A DNA stretch of 35,192 nt from JBBTSQ01 sp039795895 (GTDB lineage: Bacteria > Patescibacteriota > Minisyncoccia > Phycocordibacterales > JBAYGS01), in assembly GCA_039795895.1 (NCBI GenBank), contig JBDKKW010000009.1:1-35192 (forward strand), read 5' to 3'. This document shows, one piece after another, positions 24,441 through 29,874 of this stretch. Position numbers and translations under genes: made by a program. Below the pieces are notes generated by a model, which did no database searches, was not told the DNA's origin, and saw only the letters and a program-made list of their open reading frames with translations. The stretch's first letter is position 1; each line of letters starts with the position of its first letter.

Positions 24441-24472
24441 GCCCCGTCTCGCGAAGCGAGACGGGGCTTTTA
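24441..24472. terminator. Bidirectional terminator between small gene and sod
   Basis: A 12-bp hairpin (24441-24452 with 24456-24467, loop gaa) with tttta on the plus side and aaatcgtttt on the minus side, so it can end both converging genes. Confidence 0.85.
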
Positions 24473-24476
24473 CTTT

Positions 24477-25061
24477 CTATTTTGTCGCCTCAATAAAGTT
24501 CTTTTCAATCACTTCCCAGTTGAGGTTCGCAAAGAAATCTTCAATGTACTGCTTTTTGCCGGATGGTAGATAGTCTGCGACAAACGAGTGCTCCCACATG
24601 TCGAGGGCGAGGATGATCGAGACCGTAGGGAGGTGGCCCAAGTGTTGTTCATCTACCCAATACTGGATGAGCTTGTCGGTGTGTTTGTCGTAGCCAAGCA
24701 TTGCCCAGCCGACTCCGCGGGTAGTGGCAAGATTTTTGAATATCTCAATACGACGCTCAAATGTTCCCCCCTCAGTCATCTTTTTGTAGAGCGCAGATTC
24801 AGGAGAAATTGCTTTTGCACCATCTTCAAAACTTTTGAAATAGTATTCGTGATTGCGCATCCCACCAAATTCAAATCCTTGTCTACGATACGCCTCTCGT
24901 CGTGCGTATTCAGGGTTGTCAGGATTCTCAACAATTTCGTGAATAGTATTTAAATTGGTGACGTATCCCGCATACAATTTCAAATGCTCCTCAATAGTCT
25001 TTGCGGAAATACCCTTGAGGGTCGGGATGTTAAATTTTGTTTCGGTAAATCGAGTGGGCAT
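24477..25061 (-). CDS. sod: Fe/Mn superoxide dismutase
   Basis: A 194-residue enzyme dismutating superoxide. The four metal ligands can be placed at His26 (I-E-E-H-L-K-L-Y), His71 (M-R-N-H-E-Y-Y-F), Asp154 and His158 (A-L-D-M-W-E-H-S-F). Conserved G-W-A-M-L and a Q-Y-I-E-D-F-F-A-N-L-N-W tail agree with the family. I cannot decide between iron and manganese from sequence alone. There is no signal peptide, so it is cytoplasmic. It is transcribed alone, convergent with the small gene at 24186, and interrupts the stretch between the two ComEC parts. Confidence 0.93.
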   Translation of the reverse strand: MPTRFTETKFNIPTLKGISAKTIEEHLKLYAGYVTNLNTIHEIVENPDNPEYARREAYRRQGFEFGGMRNHEYYFKSFEDGAKAISPESALYKKMTEGGTFERRIEIFKNLATTRGVGWAMLGYDKHTDKLIQYWVDEQHLGHLPTVSIILALDMWEHSFVADYLPSGKKQYIEDFFANLNWEVIEKNFIEATK

Positions 25062-25110
25062 AGTAGATGATTAAGCTTATAACCATCTCATCTTAGCATA
25101 TTTTGCGGGC

Positions 25111-25138
25111 TTGACCCGAGTCTGTTTTTAAGGATAAT
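25111..25138 (+). promoter_or_regulatory. Promoter of first tandem small gene
   Basis: TTGACC (25111-25116), a 16-nt spacer, and GATAAT (25133-25138). Confidence 0.6.
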
Positions 25139-25168
25139 AACACAAGAAACAAAAGAGAAAGTTCTGTT

Positions 25169-25612
25169 ATGAGTAAACCAAAATCGACTCGTCCTATCCC
25201 TAATGTCATTCCTCCGATAGAACCCAAGGTGTGGCAGGAAATGCTTGAGTGTAGAGAGCTCGCAGGTCAGATGGCTGATTTGGAAGCGGAGGTTAAGAAA
25301 CATGTGCCTGTAGCCGCTAGTCGTGCTATGACGGGACTAGTTGCAACTCACGGCGTTAAGGGTCTGGAAATTAATGCCGAGCAAACAAAGCTTGTGATTA
25401 TCTTGGGCAATGACCGTAAGCTTGTTTTTAAGGTGAGTGATGTCAATGATGCGTGGATTGAATACCCCGATAAGGTCTACGATTCCGCGTCAGATCCAGA
25501 TTTGGCTGAAAACCGGAAAAAGTTGAAGGCATTGAGCGCTGAGCATACGCGGAGGTGGGGCAGTATTTCAGAGAGTGATCGGCATGCATTCTTATTTGGG
25601 AAACGGTGTTAA
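25169..25612 (+). CDS. Small unknown protein, tandem paralogue 1
   Basis: A 147-residue soluble protein with a Pro-rich N-terminus, a central predicted helix (A-G-Q-M-A-D-L-E-A-E-V-K) and a beta segment (L-E-I-N-A-E-Q-T-K-L-V-I-I-L-G-N). Then comes a motif shared with the next gene, V-x-D-V-x-x-A-W-I-x-Y-x-x-x-V-Y-x-S/N-x-x-D-P, and a charged helical C-terminus. I do not recognise the family. It has its own promoter and terminator. The whole unit looks duplicated at 25658-26202, so the two proteins may be variants of one function. Confidence 0.65.
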   Translation: MSKPKSTRPIPNVIPPIEPKVWQEMLECRELAGQMADLEAEVKKHVPVAASRAMTGLVATHGVKGLEINAEQTKLVIILGNDRKLVFKVSDVNDAWIEYPDKVYDSASDPDLAENRKKLKALSAEHTRRWGSISESDRHAFLFGKRC

Positions 25613-25619
25613 TTTCACC

Positions 25620-25651
25620 AAGACTTACGACCAACAATCGTAAGTCTTTTT
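25620..25651 (+). terminator. Terminator of tandem paralogue 1
   Basis: An 11-bp hairpin (25620-25630 with 25638-25648, loop ccaacaa), then a T-tract. Confidence 0.82.
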
Positions 25652-25657
25652 CATTAC

Positions 25658-25685
25658 TTGACTCCAATTATTTTCTGACTATAGT
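25658..25685 (+). promoter_or_regulatory. Promoter of second tandem small gene
   Basis: TTGACT (25658-25663), a 16-nt spacer, and TATAGT (25680-25685), with the same spacing as its paralogue. Confidence 0.6.
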
Positions 25686-25716
25686 GGTTGAGGAAACAAA
25701 CGAAAGGTTAGTTCTT

Positions 25717-26166
25717 ATGAAAAAATCCAAAACAGTCTCAACCCCACCCCCGCCAGCTTCTACGGCTCAGCCTTCAGTCAAGCCGGATCTTGAGGAGGTG
25801 ATCAAGGAGTGCCGGGCTTTGTGCTCAAAAGTCTTCAGGTTTGACGCTGAGGCTGAGATGCGGGCCATGGTGGGTGCCAATGAAAAGCTTGCCAAGCTGG
25901 TGGCGACCGGTGTGAAGAAGATTAAAGTCAACAAGGGCCAGACTTCACTCACCGTCACGTTTGGCAATGGAAAAGTGGTGCCTTTCACGGTCAATGATGT
26001 GTGTAAGGCGTGGATTGGTTACGATAATACGGTCTATAACAGTAGAAAAGATCCTGTTATGAAGTTGATTTGGAAGGAGAAAGAGGAGGCTGAAGCTAAG
26101 TTGAGGTCGATGATGGAGACAGTTCCTGAGACTCAAAGGCTTCGAGCGTTGGGACTTGAAAAGTAA
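25717..26166 (+). CDS. Small unknown protein, tandem paralogue 2
   Basis: A 149-residue protein. I start it at the ATG at 25717, downstream of the TATAGT promoter and near AAAGG. The frame is open back to 25606, but that would place the promoter inside the gene. The N-terminus is Pro/Ser-rich. The middle (V-N-K-G-Q-T-S-L-T-V-T-F-G-N-G-K) and the motif V-N-D-V-C-K-A-W-I-G-Y-D-N-T-V-Y-N align with the preceding gene at moderate identity, and a charged helix ends the protein. The family is not recognised. Similar 5' untranslated sequence (gaaacaaa...ttctt/tgttATG) shows that the regulatory region was duplicated too. Confidence 0.65.
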   Translation: MKKSKTVSTPPPPASTAQPSVKPDLEEVIKECRALCSKVFRFDAEAEMRAMVGANEKLAKLVATGVKKIKVNKGQTSLTVTFGNGKVVPFTVNDVCKAWIGYDNTVYNSRKDPVMKLIWKEKEEAEAKLRSMMETVPETQRLRALGLEK

Positions 26167-26170
26167 TTGT

Positions 26171-26202
26171 AAGACTCGCGACAACATCGCGGGTCTTTTC
26201 TT
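26171..26202 (+). terminator. Terminator of tandem paralogue 2
   Basis: A hairpin (26171-26181 with 26187-26197, one T-G pair, loop caaca) followed by tttctttt. Its tail abuts the promoter of the next gene. Confidence 0.8.
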
Positions 26203-26203
26203 T

Positions 26204-26212
26204 TGATACAAT
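26204..26212 (+). promoter_or_regulatory. Extended -10 promoter of the ComEC-MBL gene (leaderless)
   Basis: TGATACAAT ends 6 nt before the ATG at 26219 and 3 nt before an alternative ATG at 26216. The 6-nt spacing seen at recJ and rnhA favours 26219. Confidence 0.55.
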
Positions 26213-26218
26213 ACCATG

Positions 26219-27076
26219 ATGCAAAAAGTGGCACACATTCGGCTGGCAATTCTAGGGATACTTTTGGTAGCGACGGTCACGTTGTGGGGGATTGTCTTGC
26301 GGGAGGAGCGAGGTGGGGTGCTGACGGTAGCTTTTTTAAATATTGGCCAAGGCGATGCGATCTATATCGAAGCTCCAAATGGCCGACAAATGTTGGTCGA
26401 TGGTGGACCGACTCGAGCTGTGCTCTCAGAACTTTCAAAAGTGATGCCGTGGTACGACCGATCGATTGATGTGCTCCTGGTGACCAACCCTGACAAGGAT
26501 CATATGGCGGGATTTATTGATGTGCTGAAATCATATACGGTGGATGCAATATTTGAGTCGGGGACATTTCCGGGGACGCAGGTATACAAAGAATTGGAGC
26601 AGACGATTACTGATGTGGGGGTCAAAAAGCTGTTGGCCAAGCGGGGGATGACGATTTGGTTTGATAAAGAAACCAAGCTCACGATTCTTTATCCCGATCG
26701 AGATGTTTCGGGGCTTTCAAGTAACGACGGATCGATTGTGGCGAAACTTTCGTATGGCAATACGTCGGTAATGCTCACTGGAGATGCTCCCTCGGGAGTG
26801 GAGAAGTGGCTGATACAGCTTGATGGTAAGAATTTAAAAAGTAACGTTTTGAAAGTGGGGCATCACGGCTCGCGCACGTCGACCTCGCCTGAATTTGTGG
26901 GATTCGTGGAGCCTGCATACGCCGTGATCTCAGATGGCGTGCACAATCGCTATGGACATCCACATAAAGAAACTTTGGATACACTCGCGAAATTTAATGT
27001 GCCGGTGTTACGCACCGATTTGCAGGGGACTATTGTGATGCATTCGGATGGGGAAGAGGTACGGTTTGAAAAGTGA
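26219..27076 (+). CDS. ComEC C-terminal-type metallo-beta-lactamase protein
   Basis: A 285-residue protein with one N-terminal membrane helix (about 8-27), then a metallo-beta-lactamase fold like the C-terminal domain of ComEC: F-L-N-I-G-Q-G-D-A-I-Y-I-E, V-D-G-G-P, T-N-P-D-K-D-H-M-A-G, L-T-G-D-A-P, V-G-H-H-G-S-R-T-S-T-S, Y-G-H-P-H. The first His of the usual S/T-H-x-D-x-D-H motif is Asn, while D-x-D-H is kept, so metal binding may be partial. It likely works with the channel encoded at 22537-24117, 2.1 kb upstream, in processing incoming DNA. Confidence 0.88.
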   Translation: MQKVAHIRLAILGILLVATVTLWGIVLREERGGVLTVAFLNIGQGDAIYIEAPNGRQMLVDGGPTRAVLSELSKVMPWYDRSIDVLLVTNPDKDHMAGFIDVLKSYTVDAIFESGTFPGTQVYKELEQTITDVGVKKLLAKRGMTIWFDKETKLTILYPDRDVSGLSSNDGSIVAKLSYGNTSVMLTGDAPSGVEKWLIQLDGKNLKSNVLKVGHHGSRTSTSPEFVGFVEPAYAVISDGVHNRYGHPHKETLDTLAKFNVPVLRTDLQGTIVMHSDGEEVRFEK

Positions 27077-27082
27077 AGTCTT

Positions 27083-27100
27083 TAGTTATTAGTTGATAGT
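27083..27100 (-). repeat. 18-nt repeat shared with rnhA
   Basis: The minus strand reads actatcaactaataacta, identical to 22012-22029 inside rnhA. A related caactaacaactaact occurs at 32669-32685 before rplL. Confidence 0.7.
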
Positions 27101-27127
27101 TTGTAGTGGGGAGGAATATAGTAAGAA

Positions 27128-27159
27128 AATAAAAAAGCGACCCCGCTAGTGGGTCGCTT
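27128..27159 (-). terminator. Terminator of the 27164 membrane-protein gene
   Basis: A 9-bp hairpin (27135-27143 with 27151-27159). Reading leftwards, the stem is followed by ttttttatttt on the minus strand. Confidence 0.8.
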
Positions 27160-27163
27160 GTGT

Positions 27164-27634
27164 CTAGGTGTGCAAAAGTGTCGAGATTTGACCTCGAAGC
27201 TTCTGGATTTCCTCGGTGGTATCTCGTGCACAAACCTTTTGATGAACCTTACAACACACGATAAGTTTCTTGAGGATACGCAACCCCTCGTGGATTAACG
27301 GGGTAGAATTCATTGTCTCGAAATCAAAACGTCGAGAGACCCAATCCATGTATTCTTTGTTTGCGTGATAGTATTCCACTGTCAAAATCAGTGATTTTTG
27401 CGAGAATACATTGAGCTTGCATGCTTGTGAGACACTCCGAGCGTTCATATAGCATACCAAGACGATGCAAAACGAAATGAATGCCAACTGGCCCTTTGTA
27501 AACAGGGCGATGGCTCCAAAAAATACAGAGATGGCAAGAAGAATCCATTCTACTGCCTTGTATCTTTTGAGTCGTTTGATGGCTGTGCGATACTGGGCTT
27601 TGTAGGTAGGGTATTTCGGGTGATGAGTCTTCAT
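27164..27634 (-). CDS. Small two-helix membrane protein, unknown
   Basis: A 156-residue protein. A basic N-terminus (Y-R-T-A-I-K-R-L-K-R-Y-K) precedes two adjacent hydrophobic helices, about 29-45 and 49-64 (W-I-L-L-A-I-S-V-F-F-G and L-A-F-I-S-F-C-I-V-L-V), forming a hairpin. A cytoplasmic-type helical tail with several cysteines follows (I-V-C-C-K-V-H-Q-K-V-C). The family is not recognised. It forms its own unit: promoter TTGCTT, 16 nt, TATTCT upstream, and a terminator downstream. Confidence 0.6.
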   Translation of the reverse strand: MKTHHPKYPTYKAQYRTAIKRLKRYKAVEWILLAISVFFGAIALFTKGQLAFISFCIVLVCYMNARSVSQACKLNVFSQKSLILTVEYYHANKEYMDWVSRRFDFETMNSTPLIHEGLRILKKLIVCCKVHQKVCARDTTEEIQKLRGQISTLLHT

Positions 27635-27670
27635 AGAAACGATTTATTTTTTGATGAACATTCTATTCTC

Positions 27671-27698
27671 AGAATACCATTTTCGAATAAAAAAGCAA
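27671..27698 (-). promoter_or_regulatory. Promoter of the 27164 gene, overlapping a terminator
   Basis: On the minus strand: TTGCTT (27698-27693), a 16-nt spacer, and TGgTATTCT (-10 at 27676-27671). The -35 lies in the stem of the preceding terminator. Confidence 0.5.
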
Positions 27699-27715
27699 CC
27701 TTGGTGAGGTTGCTT
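27684..27715 (-). terminator. Terminator of the 27727 gene
   Basis: An 8-bp hairpin aagcaacc/ggttgctt (27693-27700 with 27708-27715), followed on the minus strand by a T-tract. Confidence 0.78.
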
Positions 27716-27726
27716 AGAGTCTTGAT

Positions 27727-28005
27727 TTACCTAATCTTGTGCACCGCACAAAATAGAAAAAGACGTGGATCTGGATCGGTGACGATGGTGAGTTTGTCGA
27801 GATGCTCGAGGGGCACTTCTGAGAGTCTGTCCAGAATTGCACCAAGTAGTAATGCTTGCTTTTGAGTAATCGGTGTCTGTTTATGTGCCAGACAAATACT
27901 CCAGAGGAGTGTTTGTAGGAGAGCGGATCCCATACGGAACGCTTGATAGTCCAGAAACTTGGGGATTACCAAGCACGACGCCATGCAGTTGATGGTGCTT
28001 TGCAT
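27727..28005 (-). CDS. Small unknown protein, 92 residues
   Basis: A 92-residue ORF with mixed hydrophobic and charged helices (A-L-L-Q-T-L-L-W-S-I-C-L-A, A-L-L-L-G-A-I-L-D-R-L-S-E-V) and no recognised domain. It is supported mainly by its transcription signals: a promoter TTGACT, 16 nt, TATGCT upstream on the minus strand and a terminator just after the stop. The region before both this gene and 27164 contains agaatagaa, so the two promoters may be related. Function unknown. Confidence 0.55.
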   Translation of the reverse strand: MQSTINCMASCLVIPKFLDYQAFRMGSALLQTLLWSICLAHKQTPITQKQALLLGAILDRLSEVPLEHLDKLTIVTDPDPRLFLFCAVHKIR

Positions 28006-28038
28006 ACGAGTTTGATGCTAATGTTCTATTCTGATTAC

Positions 28039-28066
28039 AGCATACGGGCTGGTGCACAAAAGTCAA
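28039..28066 (-). promoter_or_regulatory. Promoter of the 27727 gene
   Basis: On the minus strand: TTGACT (28066-28061), a 16-nt spacer, and TATGCT (28044-28039). Confidence 0.6.
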
Positions 28067-28104
28067 TTTAGCCAGCTCGATGTGGAAGTAGGGGGGCTAG
28101 AAGA

Positions 28105-28130
28105 AAAACGAATCTCGCGAGATTCGTTTT
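28105..28130 (-). terminator. Terminator of the NlpC/P60 gene
   Basis: A perfect 26-nt palindrome whose halves are aaaacgaatctcg and cgagattcgtttt, followed on the minus strand by ttcttct. It lies 12 nt after the stop. Confidence 0.78.
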
Positions 28131-28142
28131 GCGTTTGAGGTA

Positions 28143-28616
28143 CTATTTTAAGGGAAGAGTCTTTTGATATCTTCCGCTCTGTATCGCCAATCGTTTGAAG
28201 CCAATTGGATTGCGGAAGTAGATTTGTTCGTAGTAGTAATGTTTCGGCACCCGTATCGTCGACGCTTGTAGTGCGCTGATATTCACGACGGTCTTATTTC
28301 TTCCAGGAGCGTGAATGTATTCTCTGGTGGAGATGAGTATGCCGATATGTGTTGGTCGAAACCCATCGCGACTCCAAAATACTAAGTCGCCAGTGCTCGC
28401 AGATTCAGGATGAATAAAAATGCCGAAGTGATCAAAGAACTCATTTGCATGTCGAATGTCTTTGTCCCATTCAAATCCAATCCGACATAGAGTGTGGCAA
28501 ACAAATCCAGAACAATTAAAACCTTTTTCGTCTTGGCCAGATTGTGGGCCGGTATATCCGACCGAGGGATACCCAACAAATTTCAACGCTTCATGTGCAA
28601 ACTGTGTTCGTGTCAT
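28143..28616 (-). CDS. NlpC/P60-family cell-wall peptidase
   Basis: A 157-residue protein. I start at the ATG at 28616, which has AGAAAGG just upstream, instead of the in-frame ATG at 28649. The catalytic Cys is in K-G-F-N-C-S-G-F-V, the His in P-T-H-I-G-I-L-I, and the third polar residue in Y-I-H-A-P-G. This is the Cys-His-His order of NlpC/P60 enzymes that cut peptidoglycan stem peptides. No signal peptide is evident, which is unusual for a wall hydrolase, so export or a non-wall substrate (for example in lysis or conflict) is open. A promoter about 140 nt upstream and an attenuator-like hairpin set precede it. Confidence 0.87.
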   Translation of the reverse strand: MTRTQFAHEALKFVGYPSVGYTGPQSGQDEKGFNCSGFVCHTLCRIGFEWDKDIRHANEFFDHFGIFIHPESASTGDLVFWSRDGFRPTHIGILISTREYIHAPGRNKTVVNISALQASTIRVPKHYYYEQIYFRNPIGFKRLAIQSGRYQKTLPLK

Positions 28617-28640
28617 ACTAAACCTTTCTTTCTTGCAGTG

Positions 28641-28711
28641 AAAAACCACCCGAGAGGGTGGTTTTGATTTTAAACAGTAAAATCATTCACCCTCGTTTAG
28701 GAGATGAATGA
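28641..28711 (-). promoter_or_regulatory. Attenuator leader of the NlpC/P60 gene
   Basis: On the minus-strand RNA, three alternative pairings are visible: a first hairpin (TCATTCA/TGAATGA, arms 28711-28705 and 28689-28683); an antiterminator (GAGGGTG at 28694-28688 with CACCCTC at 28660-28654, plus GATTTT/AAAATC inside it); and a terminator hairpin (10 bp, arms 28665-28656 and 28651-28642) followed by T residues. The first and the last exclude the middle one. Confidence 0.6.
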
Positions 28712-28757
28712 AGCGCTAGAGAAACCAGACCAGGTTTGAGTTGTCTTGGTTATAAGC

Positions 28758-28786
28758 ATTTTAGTTCGGTTTATAGAAGTCACCAA
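28758..28786 (-). promoter_or_regulatory. Candidate promoter of the NlpC/P60 leader
   Basis: On the minus strand: TTGGTG (28786-28781), a 17-nt spacer, and TAAAAT (28763-28758), located in the end of repeat copy 2. Confidence 0.45.
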
Positions 28787-28935
28787 ATTACTTCAGATGC
28801 GCGAAGCCGATGAGTACCGCGATCAAGCTGTAGGGTCGCGCTTCAATGGACATTGCGCGACCTGATTTTGCTAAATCAACTGCGCGGGAGCGGGCGGAGT
28901 TGGCGACAAAGCAGATGAGGTTGATTTGGTGACTT
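28772..28935 (-). repeat. Dispersed repeat, copy 2
   Basis: The minus-strand counterpart of 12720-12845. It carries two extra hairpins in the centre: ggtcgcgc/gcgcgacc and tgattt/aaatca. An open frame of about 47 codons ends with L-I-A-V-L-I-G-F-A-H-L-K and a stop. Both copies begin shortly after the stop codon of the upstream gene, in the same orientation. Confidence 0.7.
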
Positions 28936-28938
28936 ATG

Positions 28939-29181
28939 TTAGATTATGCCTGCTTTCTTGAGTGTAGCATACGCCCCATTCTTATTGATGGTCTTGATTG
29001 CGCGGGTAGAGATGGTAAGTACGAGAGTCTTTTTGAGCTCAGGTACATAGATACGCTTCTTTTGGAGATTAACCTGTCGGCGTACTTTACCAGTAGGGTT
29101 GTACTGGGTTGCACGAGTGGCATTACTATAGCCACCCCCTAGGATTGATCCTCGTTTTGTAATTGGACAAATGCGTGCCAT
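28939..29181 (-). CDS. rpmB: 50S ribosomal protein L28
   Basis: An 80-residue ribosomal protein. The start M-A-R-I-C-P-I-T-K-R-G, the G-G-G-Y-S-N-A-T-R-A-T-Q-Y-N segment, the N-L-Q-K-K-R motif and L-T-I-S-T-R-A-I-K-T-I are characteristic of L28. The ATG is preceded by aaacttt without a Shine-Dalgarno sequence. It is transcribed leftwards, toward repeat copy 2 and the NlpC/P60 gene, and divergently from the site-2 protease gene. Confidence 0.92.
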   Translation of the reverse strand: MARICPITKRGSILGGGYSNATRATQYNPTGKVRRQVNLQKKRIYVPELKKTLVLTISTRAIKTINKNGAYATLKKAGII

Positions 29182-29248
29182 AAAGTTTAGTTGCGCTTCG
29201 ATTTAGATTCGTAATTGCGTTTCGCTATGCTATCATATAGAGGAAATT

Positions 29249-29866
29249 ATGTCTACCGACTTCATCTTTTCTATTGCGGTGCTGATAATGTCGATCGTGG
29301 TGCACGAAGTGGCTCATGGTGCCGTAGCCAATCGTCTGGGCGATCCAACAGCCCGTCTCGCAGGTCGACTAACCCTTAATCCTATCGGTCATATCGATCT
29401 TTTTGGTTCAATTTTGTTACCCTTTCTTTCATACCAACTCGGGGGAGTACTCTTTGGTTGGGCCAAGCCGGTGCCAGTGAATACTTACAATCTGAAATAC
29501 GGCAAATGGGCAGAGGCAATGGTCTCTTTTGCGGGGCCACTTGCGAATATTCTTTTGGCGGTGGTGTTTGGGCTGCTTTTCCGAGCCTCAGTGTTATGGT
29601 ACCCCAATCAGACATTTATCAGCGCGGTTTCTGTCGTGATTTTGACTAATCTTGTGCTTGCAGTGTTCAACCTTATCCCACTCCCACCGCTCGACGGTTC
29701 CAAGATTGTCGGTGTGTTGGTCCCATACCATTTCTACAAATTTCATATTTTTTATGAGCGGTATGCGCTGGTGCTGACGATCTTGGTCGCGTTTTACCTG
29801 TGGCGATTTATTGTGCCCATCATCCCATTTTTGTTTACTATTCTCACCGGAGCACCACTTGGTTAA
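29249..29866 (+). CDS. Site-2 protease family (M50) intramembrane metalloprotease
   Basis: A 205-residue polytopic protein. The zinc site is H-E-V-A-H-G in the first helix, with the third ligand in N-L-I-P-L-P-P-L-D-G-S-K-I. N-P-I-G-H-I-D and F-G-W-A-K-P-V-P-V-N are the conserved turns of short bacterial M50 proteases. It cuts membrane-embedded substrates, often regulators; its target is unknown. AGAGG about 8 nt before the ATG is a plausible ribosome site, and TGCTATCAT lies further upstream. The surface-protein gene follows after 8 nt, so the two may be co-transcribed. Confidence 0.9.
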   Translation: MSTDFIFSIAVLIMSIVVHEVAHGAVANRLGDPTARLAGRLTLNPIGHIDLFGSILLPFLSYQLGGVLFGWAKPVPVNTYNLKYGKWAEAMVSFAGPLANILLAVVFGLLFRASVLWYPNQTFISAVSVVILTNLVLAVFNLIPLPPLDGSKIVGVLVPYHFYKFHIFYERYALVLTILVAFYLWRFIVPIIPFLFTILTGAPLG

Positions 29867-29874
29867 TTAGTTTT

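Noticed and set aside
28646..28649. Upstream ATG for the NlpC/P60 gene
   Set aside because: It lies inside the terminator hairpin and adds 11 residues with no similarity. The ATG at 28616 has a Shine-Dalgarno site.
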